Origin: Sporosarcina koreensis | GTDB taxonomy: Bacteria; Bacillota; Bacilli; Bacillales_A; Planococcaceae | Direction: 5' to 3' | NCBI RefSeq assembly: GCF_000826145.2 | Contig: NZ_LN651337.1 | Coordinates: forward strand, 1,057,774 to 1,121,773 | Length of the DNA: 64,000 bases | In this document: piece after piece, positions 43,709 through 52,281 of the stretch | How positions within the stretch are numbered: position 1 is the stretch's first letter | Layout of the letters: every line of letters starts with the position of its first letter | The notes under the pieces: generated by a model | Database searches by the model: none | Seen by the model: only the letters and a program-made list of their open reading frames with translations | Told to the model about the DNA's origin: nothing | Translations under genes and position numbers: made by a program

Positions 43709-44251
43709 ATGCAGATCGGCAGCAAAATCAAACGGCTCCGATTACAAAATGGACTGACCCAGGAAGAACTCGGTGAACGCACTGACTTGACAAAAGGGTA
43801 CATCTCCCAGCTGGAGCGGGATTTGAACTCCCCTTCCATCGAGACACTGTTCTCCCTGCTGGACGTACTCGGCACGAGTCCGAAAGATTTTTTCGATGAA
43901 TCGAAAAAGACCGAGCCTGTCGTCTTTTCACCCGAAGATCAGACGACTTATGCGAACGAGGAAATGGGTTACAAAATCCGCTGGCTCATCCCCCGTTCCA
44001 ACGAGAACGAAATGGAACCGGTCTATATCACGTTCTCTTCCAAAGGAGAGCTCAAGCAATTCGCCCCTTCCCTGTCGGAAACGTTTATCTACATACTGTC
44101 AGGGAACGTGGAAATAGAGATCGGCCCCCGGGTGTACAGGGCAAAGACCGGGGATGCCGTCTATTATTCCGCAGAAGATCAGCACCGCATATCGAACGCA
44201 CACGACGGCATGAGTGAGCTGCTGCTCGTCGCCACGGAATCTTACTTATAA
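43709..44251 (+). CDS. XRE-family regulator with cupin domain, polyamine operon
   Basis: 180 residues from [20 protein letters not shown] at 43709. HTH domain (about residues 7-60, with [20 protein letters not shown] as recognition region) and a C-terminal cupin_2 domain ([18 protein letters not shown] ... [16 protein letters not shown]). This PuuR/SutR-like architecture is commonly placed ahead of potABCD and is thought to sense polyamines through the cupin. It overlaps nothing; potA begins 16 bases later. Probable autoregulator through the palindrome at 43685. Confidence 0.88.
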   Translation: MQIGSKIKRLRLQNGLTQEELGERTDLTKGYISQLERDLNSPSIETLFSLLDVLGTSPKDFFDESKKTEPVVFSPEDQTTYANEEMGYKIRWLIPRSNENEMEPVYITFSSKGELKQFAPSLSETFIYILSGNVEIEIGPRVYRAKTGDAVYYSAEDQHRISNAHDGMSELLLVATESYL

Positions 44252-44267
44252 AAAAGGGGGACCCCCA

Positions 44268-45371
44268 TTGTCCACACAACCGATCATCCGCTTCGAGAAT
44301 GTCACCAAGCGTTTCAACGAAGAGACGACCGTCCTGAAAGACGTATCGTTCGAAATGGAGCGGGGAAAATTCTACACACTGCTCGGTCCTTCAGGCTGCG
44401 GCAAGACGACCATCCTGCGCCTGATCGCAGGGTTTTCGGACCCTACCGAAGGGACGATCTATTTTGACGGCAAGCCGATCAACGGGCTGCCGGCGAACGA
44501 GCGCCAAGTGAATACCGTATTTCAGGATTATGCGCTGTTTCCTCATCTGAATGTCTACGAAAACGTCGCGTTCGGACTGCGCATCAAAAAAGTGAAGAAA
44601 GCGGAAATCGACCGCCGTGTCAAAGAAGCGTTGAAGTTCGTCAACCTGGCCGGCTACGAATCACGTGAAATCACGGAAATGTCCGGCGGCCAGCGCCAGC
44701 GGGTCGCGATTGCACGAGCGATCATCAATGATCCTGAAATCATCCTGCTGGACGAGCCCCTGTCGGCACTTGACCTGAAGCTCCGTTCCGCGATGCAGTA
44801 TGAGCTGCGGGAACTGCAGCAGCGACTCGGCAAGACATTCATCTTCGTCACGCATGATCAGGAAGAAGCACTCGCCATGTCCGACGAGATATTCGTCATG
44901 AACTTCGGCGAGATCCAGCAGTCCGGAACACCGAACGATATCTATGATGAACCCATCAACCGCTTCGTCGCGGACTTCATCGGCGAGTCCAATATCGTGT
45001 CGGGTATCATGATCGAGGACTACTTGGTGGAATTCAACGGTAAACGGTTCGAATGTGCCGATGCCGGACTCCAGCCGAATGAGAAAGTCGATGTCGTCCT
45101 GCGTCCGGAAGATCTGGAGATCACACCGGTCGAACGCGGCAAACTCGATGTCACGGTCGACACGTCGCTGTTCCGCGGTGTCCACTATGAACTGTCCACA
45201 TATGATGAAGACGGCAACGAATGGCTCGTCCATTCGACGAAGAAAGCGGCTGTCGGCACGAAAATCGGACTGGATTTCAATCCGGAAGACATTCACGTCA
45301 TGAGACTGAACGAGTCTGAAGAGGATTATGATGCCCGTCTGGAAGCCTATGGTGCGGCTGATGAAGAATAA
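44268..45371 (+). CDS. potA: spermidine/putrescine ABC transporter ATPase
   Basis: 367 residues from TTG 44268 behind GGGGGACCCCCA. Walker [11 protein letters not shown]-loop [10 protein letters not shown], signature [14 protein letters not shown], Walker [14 protein letters not shown]-loop [14 protein letters not shown], then a TOBE regulatory domain (about residues 270-345). It energises PotBC for polyamine import. Overlaps potB by about ten bases. Confidence 0.95.
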   Translation: MSTQPIIRFENVTKRFNEETTVLKDVSFEMERGKFYTLLGPSGCGKTTILRLIAGFSDPTEGTIYFDGKPINGLPANERQVNTVFQDYALFPHLNVYENVAFGLRIKKVKKAEIDRRVKEALKFVNLAGYESREITEMSGGQRQRVAIARAIINDPEIILLDEPLSALDLKLRSAMQYELRELQQRLGKTFIFVTHDQEEALAMSDEIFVMNFGEIQQSGTPNDIYDEPINRFVADFIGESNIVSGIMIEDYLVEFNGKRFECADAGLQPNEKVDVVLRPEDLEITPVERGKLDVTVDTSLFRGVHYELSTYDEDGNEWLVHSTKKAAVGTKIGLDFNPEDIHVMRLNESEEDYDARLEAYGAADEE

Positions 45372-46188
45372 CCGTGCGCATTCCCGGCTTCCGCTCGTCC
45401 CGTATTCGGTCTGGATCGTCTTGTTCGTCATCGTGCCGATCGGTCTGATCGTCTACTATTCGTTCTTCGATCTGCACGGCAATTTCACACTGGACAACTA
45501 TAAGAACTTCTTCACATCGGTGTATTTGAAACTGACAGTGAGCTCCTTCTGGTATGCATTCCTGATCACGTTCTTTTCCCTGCTGATCGCATACCCGACT
45601 GCCTATTTCCTGACCAAACTGAAGCATAAGCAGCTGTGGCTCCTGCTCATCATCATCCCTTCGTGGATCAACCTGCTGCTTAAAACGTACGCGTTCATCG
45701 GACTGATGGGGCTGTATGGACCGATCAACGCAGTGCTTGAAGCGTTCGGGATCGGCAAGCAGCAGATCCTGTTCACCGATTTCAGTTTCGTCTTCGTCTC
45801 CGTCTATATATTCATCCCATTCATGATCCTGCCGATCTTCAATGCGCTCGATAAGCTCAATCCGGCCTTGATCGACGCGTCGCGGGATCTGGGGGCGAAT
45901 GCATGGACGACGTTCCGGCGTGTCATCTGGCCGCTGACGCTGAATGGCGTGAAATCAGGTGTCCAGGTTGTCTTCATCCCGGCGCTGTCGCTCTTCATGA
46001 TCACCCGGCTGATCGCGGGCAACAAAGTCATCACGCTCGGTACGGCGATCGAGCAGCAATTCCTGGTCACACAGAACTGGGGCATGGGCTCCACCATTGC
46101 CGTGTTCCTCATACTTTTCATGGTAATAATTCTCTTGCTGACGACAGCGAACGAAAGGGGGATGGCGGGCAGTGCAAAAAAACGGTAA
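45361..46188 (+). CDS. potB: spermidine/putrescine ABC transporter permease PotB
   Basis: 275 residues, six membrane helices, with the EAA loop [23 protein letters not shown]. Start chosen at ATG 45361, within the potA end; ATG 45349 is an alternative and both lack a perfect SD, consistent with coupling. Forms the channel with PotC. Confidence 0.93.
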   Translation: MKNNRAHSRLPLVPYSVWIVLFVIVPIGLIVYYSFFDLHGNFTLDNYKNFFTSVYLKLTVSSFWYAFLITFFSLLIAYPTAYFLTKLKHKQLWLLLIIIPSWINLLLKTYAFIGLMGLYGPINAVLEAFGIGKQQILFTDFSFVFVSVYIFIPFMILPIFNALDKLNPALIDASRDLGANAWTTFRRVIWPLTLNGVKSGVQVVFIPALSLFMITRLIAGNKVITLGTAIEQQFLVTQNWGMGSTIAVFLILFMVIILLLTTANERGMAGSAKKR

Positions 46189-46972
46189 ATTCGCGAAGAT
46201 CTATCTGGCGCTCGTGTTCGTCATCCTGTACGCCCCGATTGCGTACCTGATCTTCTACTCGTTCAACTCAGGCGGCAAGATGTCCCATTTCGACTCGTTC
46301 ACTTTGGAACATTACGCAGCGGTATTCGAGGACAAACGGCTGATCGGAATCGTGCTGAACACGGTCATCGTCGCCCTTCTGTCCGCACTGATTTCAACAG
46401 CGATCGGCGTGCTCGGCGCCATTTCCATCCATTATATGCGCAGCAAAGCGATGCGGAATGTCATGCTGTCCATGAACTCGATCCTGATGGTGAGCCCCGA
46501 TGTCATCATCGGCGCCTCGTTCCTGATCCTGTTCACATTGGTCGGCATCAAGCTCGGATTTGCATCCGTCCTGCTGTCCCATATCGCATTCAGCATCCCG
46601 ATTGTCGTGATCATGGTGCTGCCGAAGCTGCAGGAGATGAGCCCTACACTCATCGACGCAGCGCTCGACCTTGGCGCGACCCGGAAAGAGATCATGTCGC
46701 GGGTCATCCTGCCGTTCATCCAGCCGGGCATCTTTGCCGGGTTCTTCCTTGCACTGACCTATTCACTGGATGACTTTGCGGTGACGTTCTTCGTGACCGG
46801 CAACGGATTCTCGACATTGTCCGTTGAGATCTACTCGATGGCACGGACAGGTGTCACGCTGACCATCAATGCCCTATCCGGCCTGATCTTCGTCATTACA
46901 GCAGGGCTGATCCTCGGCTATTATGCACTGAAAAACCGGCCGAAAACGCCGGCTGCGGGGGTGAAGCGATGA
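46172..46972 (+). CDS. potC: spermidine/putrescine ABC transporter permease PotC
   Basis: 266 residues from GTG 46172, overlapping potB by 17 bases and preceded by AAAGGGGGATGG. Six membrane helices; EAA loop DAALDLGATRKEIMSRVILPFI. Second channel subunit. Confidence 0.94.
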   Translation: MQKNGKFAKIYLALVFVILYAPIAYLIFYSFNSGGKMSHFDSFTLEHYAAVFEDKRLIGIVLNTVIVALLSALISTAIGVLGAISIHYMRSKAMRNVMLSMNSILMVSPDVIIGASFLILFTLVGIKLGFASVLLSHIAFSIPIVVIMVLPKLQEMSPTLIDAALDLGATRKEIMSRVILPFIQPGIFAGFFLALTYSLDDFAVTFFVTGNGFSTLSVEIYSMARTGVTLTINALSGLIFVITAGLILGYYALKNRPKTPAAGVKR

Positions 46973-48042
46973 AAGCGCTCATACGCGGCGCGGCATTGAT
47001 TGCCGCAACAGCCGTCATTCTCATGATCGTCAACGCACAGCTCGCAAAAAGCGGCTCCCAGGCGGGCGGCAACACGCTCACCGTCTACAACTGGGGCGAA
47101 TATATCGATCCCGATCTCATCAAACAGTTCGAACAGGAGACCGGCATGAACGTCATCTATGAAACGTTCGACTCGAACGAAGGGATGATGGGGAAGATCG
47201 AGCAGGGCGGCACTTCCTACGACATCACGGTCCCATCGGAGTACATGGTGGAGATGATGCGTGAGAAGGACCTCCTCATCCCGCTCGATTACAGCAAGAT
47301 CCCGAACTTCAAGAACATCGATCCGTATTTTACGGACCTGCCGTTCGATCCGGACAACAAGTATTCCATCCCCTACTTCTGGGGCACGCTCGGCATCGCC
47401 TATAACCCTTCCCTCCTGGATGGGCAGACATTCGAAAGCTGGGACAACCTGTGGGACCCTTCCCTGAAACAGGAAGCGGTCCTCGTCGACAGCGCCCGCG
47501 AAGTGATCGGGATGGGATTGAACTCCCTCGGCTATTCACTCAACTCGACAAACCCTGCCGAACTGCGCGAAGCGACGGACAAGCTGAAGACGCTGAGCCC
47601 CAACATCAAAGCGGTCATCGGTGACGAAGTGACCCAGATGATGATGAATAACGAAGCGGCCGTATCGCTGATCTGGTCTGGCCAGGCGGCGGATATGATG
47701 TCCGAAAATGAGGACATCACCTATGTTGTGCCGGAAGAAGGGTCCAACTTATGGTTCGACAACATCGTCATCCCGCGTACGGTGAAGAACATCGACGGTG
47801 CCTATGAATTCATCAACTTCATGCTGCGTCCTGATGTGGCCGCGCAGAATGCCGATTATGTCGGCTACTCGACGCCGAACATGAAAGCCCTCGATCTGAT
47901 GGATCCTGAAGTGACGTCTGATGAACGCTATTATCCGGACGAGCAGGCGCGCGAGCATTTGGAAGTATACAAAGATCTCGGCCTGGAGATGCTCGGCACG
48001 TATAATGAGCTGTTCCTCGAGTTCAAGATGGATATGAAGTGA
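46969..48042 (+). CDS. potD: spermidine/putrescine-binding protein PotD
   Basis: 357 residues. Polyamine-binding type 1 periplasmic protein: LTVYNWGEYIDPDLIKQFEQ, then YDITVPSEYMVEMM, FWGTLGIAYNPSLL, and AAVSLIWSGQAADMM (substrate-contact region). The N-terminal helix ALIAATAVILMIVNAQLA has no cysteine, so there is no lipobox; it is likely held by an uncleaved membrane anchor. ATG overlaps the potC stop (ATGA). Ends at a terminator. Confidence 0.94.
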   Translation: MKALIRGAALIAATAVILMIVNAQLAKSGSQAGGNTLTVYNWGEYIDPDLIKQFEQETGMNVIYETFDSNEGMMGKIEQGGTSYDITVPSEYMVEMMREKDLLIPLDYSKIPNFKNIDPYFTDLPFDPDNKYSIPYFWGTLGIAYNPSLLDGQTFESWDNLWDPSLKQEAVLVDSAREVIGMGLNSLGYSLNSTNPAELREATDKLKTLSPNIKAVIGDEVTQMMMNNEAAVSLIWSGQAADMMSENEDITYVVPEEGSNLWFDNIVIPRTVKNIDGAYEFINFMLRPDVAAQNADYVGYSTPNMKALDLMDPEVTSDERYYPDEQAREHLEVYKDLGLEMLGTYNELFLEFKMDMK

Positions 48043-48051
48043 TGTATGCAG

Positions 48052-48082
48052 AGCAGGAGCCCGCGGGCTCCTGCTTTTTTTT
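48052..48082 (+). terminator. terminator after potABCD
   Basis: AGCAGGAGC (48052-48060) pairs with GCTCCTGCT (48067-48075) followed by TTTTTTT. Confidence 0.88.
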
Positions 48083-48138
48083 GTCCGGGGTAGTCGGAGT
48101 TTGTGCACTGGCTGTTAGAAGTGCGATGGATAGTGTGA
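48083..48138. other. spacer between pot terminator and repeat array 3
   Basis: Short unannotated stretch with no ORF or hairpin. With array 3 and about 85 bases of MFS leader it makes up the roughly 318-base gene-free interval. Confidence 0.5.
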
Positions 48139-48312
48139 AGTTATGAGCGGTTTTGTGAGGTTTATGAGCGGAATTTCAAGTTTATGATCACTTTTGCCGG
48201 TTTATGATCACTTTCTTTGATTTATGATCACTTTCCCCGTTTTATGATCACTTTCCCGGGTTTATGATCACTTTCCTTAATTCATGATCAAAACTGCCGG
48301 ATTGCTGATCAG
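48139..48312. repeat. 20-bp-period repeat array 3 (about nine units)
   Basis: TATGA at 48142, 48163, 48183, 48203, 48223, 48243 and 48263, then CATGATCA at 48283 and a decayed CTGATCAG near 48305. Order A A B B B B B B' B''. It opens with GTGTGAAGTTATGAGCGG, the same head as arrays 1 and 2, and ends about 90 bases before the MFS start. Confidence 0.9.
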
Positions 48313-48400
48313 TTTCCGGCTGAGCTCTCTGAAACACTGCCGGCAAGCGCTGTGTGATACACTTGGACAAGTACATATCATGACTGAAGGAGGAACGCGC

Positions 48401-49600
48401 TTGACCGGCAAATCATCATCGTTTGCAATCTATATCCTGATGTTCAACATGTTCATCACCATGTCGGGCATCGGGCTGATCATCCCGATCATGCCCGACT
48501 ACCTCGGCACGTTCGGTGTCGCGGGTGCGGCGCTCGGCTCGCTGATCGCCGTCTTCTCGTTTGCGCAGTTCATCTTCTCCCCGGTGTCCGGTTCGCTCTC
48601 CGACCGGCATGGACGCAAGCGAATCATCATCTTCGGCTTGCTGCTGTACGGCGTTTCCCAGCTGGCGTTCGGCCTGTCCACCGAATTATGGATGCTGTTC
48701 GCGGCACGTTTCTTCTCGGGGATCGGCTCAGCCTTCCTCATTCCGCCGATGATGGCGTTCGTCGCGGACATTACAACCTACGAAGAACGGGGACGCGGCA
48801 TGGGTCTGCTCGGCGCTTCCATGTCACTCGGCTTCATGATCGGACCGGGGATCGGCGGGTTCCTGTCGAAGTTCGGCCTCCAGTTCCCGTTCTACTTCGC
48901 TGCGGGGGCGGCGATTTTCGCAGCGCTCCTGTCGATGTATATCCTTCCGAATCCGGCACCTGCGGCAGCGGCCGAAGGAGGCCCGAAACAGGCGGGCAAC
49001 CTGTTCCAGCAGATCACCCGCTCGGCGAAGACCCCCTACTTTGTCGTCCTTCTCGTCATGTTCGTCTTTTCATTCGGGCTGGCGAATTTCCAGTCGACCA
49101 TCTCGCTTTACGTCGGCATCAAGTACGATTATACGCCGCTCATGATCGCCGTCATCATCACAGTCGGCGGATTCGTCGGTGTCATCATCCAGACGTTCGT
49201 CATCAACCGGCTGTTCAAGCGGTATGGTGAAATGCGGGTCATCCTCATCAATCTTGTCGTGGCGGCCCTCGCCATGCTCGGCATCACATTTGTCAGCATG
49301 TTCTGGTCCATCCTGCTGGTTGCCACGATCTTCTCAACCGCAACAGCGCTGCTCCGTCCGGCGGTCAACACGCTCGTGTCCAAGCTTGCGGGTGACGAGC
49401 AGGGATACGCTGCCGGTATGATGAACGCCTATATGAGCCTCGGCAATATGATCGGGCCTGCCCTGGCCGGCTTCGTGTTCGACTGGAAGATGACTGCCCC
49501 GTACTTCCTCGGAACCGCCATCCTGCTCACCTGTTTTGCGATCGCCTCCACCTGGGCGAAACGGAACGCAGGCGTGCTGGCGGACACCCGTTCCTCGTGA
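48401..49600 (+). CDS. MFS drug:H+ antiporter family transporter
   Basis: 399 residues from TTG 48401, after GGAGGAACGCGC; an in-frame ATG at 48380 lacks an SD. Twelve membrane helices. Motif A GSLSDRHGRKR between helices 2 and 3; motif C-like GLLGASMSLGFMIGPGIGG in helix 5 marks an exporter of the Bmr/NorA/TetA type. N-terminal helix FMFNMFITMSGIGLIIPIMPDYL is characteristic of the family. Substrate unknown. Preceded by repeat array 3. Confidence 0.85.
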   Translation: MTGKSSSFAIYILMFNMFITMSGIGLIIPIMPDYLGTFGVAGAALGSLIAVFSFAQFIFSPVSGSLSDRHGRKRIIIFGLLLYGVSQLAFGLSTELWMLFAARFFSGIGSAFLIPPMMAFVADITTYEERGRGMGLLGASMSLGFMIGPGIGGFLSKFGLQFPFYFAAGAAIFAALLSMYILPNPAPAAAAEGGPKQAGNLFQQITRSAKTPYFVVLLVMFVFSFGLANFQSTISLYVGIKYDYTPLMIAVIITVGGFVGVIIQTFVINRLFKRYGEMRVILINLVVAALAMLGITFVSMFWSILLVATIFSTATALLRPAVNTLVSKLAGDEQGYAAGMMNAYMSLGNMIGPALAGFVFDWKMTAPYFLGTAILLTCFAIASTWAKRNAGVLADTRSS

Positions 49601-49616
49601 CGGGCAATAGGAACGT

Positions 49617-49665
49617 AAAAACCGCATGGAGTGCCCCGTCAGCCGGGAGCCTCCATGCGGTTTTC
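49617..49665. terminator. bidirectional terminator between MFS gene and vWA operon
   Basis: AAAACCGCATGGAG (49618-49631) pairs with CTCCATGCGGTTTT (49651-49664). Confidence 0.88.
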
Positions 49666-49695
49666 TGTATGCGCCGATGCGCTGCGGACCATCTG

Positions 49696-52281
49696 TCACC
49701 TGCGTTGCTGCCGTTTCAGCAGCTCGGATATATTGGATGCCTGCGCTGCAGCCGGCTGTTCATCAAGGATTTGAGGCTTCTTCCACCGCAAGCTGCGGCT
49801 GAATCGGCGCAGCGTGATATCCGCAAAGAAGAACAGCAGAGCAGCAAACAGAAGCCAGTTGGTCGGGCTGCGTTCATCCCTGCTTTTGTACGGATGCGGG
49901 CGGAAGACATCTTCCGGCTTTTCCAGCAGCAGCCCGCCCGTTGTCTCCGTGATTTCCTGCAGCAATGCGTCATTCGGCTCCTGCGGTTTGTATTCATCGC
50001 CATACGGGATGGTGACCCCTGTCTCGAAGAAACGGCCCTGGTCGTCTTTCACGCCGAGGTAGACAAGCCCCGGTTCCCCATCGAGCGTCACATCCACTTC
50101 ACCCGGTGCCGTCTGCTCTTCTGTCAGATCGACTTCCTTCCCGTCTTCCGTGACGGCCGTCACCTCAAGAAACGCGGACTCCCCGCCGGTATCCGAGATG
50201 GTGAAGGACCCGCCGGCCCCCTGCGTGACAAGGAAAGGCGCCGAGTCGTAGGACGGCAGGATCCGTTTTAGTGCGGTCTGCCAAAATGCCGGATACTCCG
50301 GCCATGCGGCAAGATCACCAGACCATTTCCCGGACGAATCGGATGTGAAAGCAGCCGTCCGGCCGAGACCGTACTGCCATTCAGCGATGATCGGGTCGTC
50401 TTTCGGACTTTTCCCTGCGAGTTCTGCAGTCTGCTTGGCCGATACGGCTACATAGGCATTCATCTGCGGCACGCCTTCTGCAAATAGGCTGTTCCAGTCG
50501 GGATTGCCGCCAAGCTGCATGTAGAACGGGTCGTCTTCGATGTATGTGCGCGTCATCGTGATCGTTTCGCGGGACAGGATTGCAGGGACCGTCGACTCGT
50601 CCGTCACGCCGTAGTACCGGCCGCCTCCAGCTTCAGCCATCTCTTCCAGAAGCCGCTGATCGGCATCCGTCCCGATGCCGACCGTTGACAGCGTCGTGTT
50701 GTTCCCCTTCCCTTCCGCGATCACATCGAGATATCCGGGCGGCATCTGCGACTGGCCGTCCGTCAGCAGGATGATATGCTTCCGCTGAAGATTGAGGTCT
50801 GCTAGATCCCCGTACGCCTTCTCGACGGACGGAAAGATGAGCGTGCCTCCGCCGGCTGTGACTGACAGGATCTTATCGGTCGTCCCTTGTTTGTCTTCCA
50901 GCGGGGCGACAGGAACGACTTCCCAGATATTCTCATCGAATGCGGTGAAGCCGAATGTGTTCTTCTCCCTGAGCAGGTCGACCGAACGGGCAGCCGCTTC
51001 GCGGGCGAGCGACAATTTGGCGCCGCTCATGCTGCCGGACCGGTCCATGATGATGATCAGACCGAGGGAGGGCAGTTCTTCCTTCCCCTTCACTTCCATC
51101 TCGACCGGCAAAAGGCGCTCGACCGGCGTCTTGAAATAACCGCCGAGCCCGAAGCTGTTTTCGCCGCCCGTCATCAGGAAGCCTGTTCCGAAGTTTTTCA
51201 CCGCCTGCTCGATCAGCGCCATTTTCTCTTCACCGACCAGTGTGCCGGGCACATTATCGAATATGATCGCCTGATACGGGAGATAGCCGCCGAGCGAAGC
51301 AGGCAGCTCGCCGGCTTTCATCGCCGTCACCTGCACAGTCCCGTTATCGAGCAGACCAGGAATGACAGATGGGTTTTCGTCCGTATCGACCACGAGGACG
51401 GAGGGCTTCCCCTGAATTGAAACGGCTGCGAACAGATGGTTGTTTTCGAGGAACTGATCATCATCGGCGATCAATTTCGCTTCGTATTTCACCATACCTG
51501 TCTTTTCGGTCTGAACAGGATGGGAGAATCTGTTCACACCCGGGACCAGATCGACCGCCTGTTCGTCGAGCAGCCGGTCGTTTTCATAGAGCAGCAGACG
51601 TCCTGCCGTCCTGCCGGAAGATTCGATCTCCACGGTCAGGACTTGCCGCTGTCCTGCAAATCCGGTGCGCGGCAGATCCATCCTGGTGACAGCCGCGTCT
51701 TTGGTAACACCGGAGCCGAGCGGGACGGCATCGATCTGCACGCGGTCCCCTGTCAGTTTCCGGAGATCGGCCAGGATGTCCCCTTTCGTCTCGAGACCGT
51801 CCGTCAGCAGGGCGATCCGCACAGCCTGTTTCTGGTCAGCCGCCGCAAGCGCCAGGGAGACAGCCTTCTCGAGATCCGTCTCTCCGCGATGCTCCATCGG
51901 TTTCATCTCCGGCAGGGCGGGAAGCGAATCGCTCAGCGGAATATCGGTCCGCAGCGATCCGGCGAATGAATAGATGCCCGCCTGCTGATTCGCCTTTTTG
52001 GAACGCACAGCTTCTGCGATCCAGTCGTCGATCTCCTTTGCAGATCCTGCTGCGGATGCGGAGCGGTCTGCCATAATGATCACCTGCTCCTGATCGTCCG
52101 GAAGCAGGAAATAAGGGGCTGTAAGTGTCAGAACGAGCAGCAGGACGGACATGCTGCGCAGCAGGAAGAGCAGTTTCGTCCGGCCTGTTTTCCTGCCTGC
52201 CGACCGCCACGACGCGATGAGAAGCACGGCCAGCGGCAGCAGGAGCAGCAGCCAGAAAGGATGTTCAATACGGATATCCAC
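49696..52281 (-). CDS. membrane protein with two vWA domains and GATase-like domain
   Basis: 861 residues. Two N-terminal helices (PFWLLLLLPLAVLLIASW; LRSMSVLLLVLTLTAPYFLL), a first vWA-like domain with ADRSASAA (DxSxS) near residue 70, a class I GATase-like segment (about 290-390, FLMTGGENSFGLGGY), a second vWA with full MIDAS IIIMDRSGSMSGAK and ILLTDGQSQMP, and a C-terminal helix (TNWLLFAALLFFFADITL) with basic tail. Large vWA domains would face outside. Last gene of the eight-gene operon; start overlaps the preceding gene by 17 bases. Function of such operons is not established. Confidence 0.85.
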   Translation of the reverse strand: MDIRIEHPFWLLLLLPLAVLLIASWRSAGRKTGRTKLLFLLRSMSVLLLVLTLTAPYFLLPDDQEQVIIMADRSASAAGSAKEIDDWIAEAVRSKKANQQAGIYSFAGSLRTDIPLSDSLPALPEMKPMEHRGETDLEKAVSLALAAADQKQAVRIALLTDGLETKGDILADLRKLTGDRVQIDAVPLGSGVTKDAAVTRMDLPRTGFAGQRQVLTVEIESSGRTAGRLLLYENDRLLDEQAVDLVPGVNRFSHPVQTEKTGMVKYEAKLIADDDQFLENNHLFAAVSIQGKPSVLVVDTDENPSVIPGLLDNGTVQVTAMKAGELPASLGGYLPYQAIIFDNVPGTLVGEEKMALIEQAVKNFGTGFLMTGGENSFGLGGYFKTPVERLLPVEMEVKGKEELPSLGLIIIMDRSGSMSGAKLSLAREAAARSVDLLREKNTFGFTAFDENIWEVVPVAPLEDKQGTTDKILSVTAGGGTLIFPSVEKAYGDLADLNLQRKHIILLTDGQSQMPPGYLDVIAEGKGNNTTLSTVGIGTDADQRLLEEMAEAGGGRYYGVTDESTVPAILSRETITMTRTYIEDDPFYMQLGGNPDWNSLFAEGVPQMNAYVAVSAKQTAELAGKSPKDDPIIAEWQYGLGRTAAFTSDSSGKWSGDLAAWPEYPAFWQTALKRILPSYDSAPFLVTQGAGGSFTISDTGGESAFLEVTAVTEDGKEVDLTEEQTAPGEVDVTLDGEPGLVYLGVKDDQGRFFETGVTIPYGDEYKPQEPNDALLQEITETTGGLLLEKPEDVFRPHPYKSRDERSPTNWLLFAALLFFFADITLRRFSRSLRWKKPQILDEQPAAAQASNISELLKRQQRR

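Noticed and set aside
48284..48400. N-terminal extension of the MFS transporter into repeat array 3
   Set aside because: The longer reading translates decayed repeat units, lacks a ribosome site, and the TTG at 48401 behind GGAGG gives the family N-terminus.
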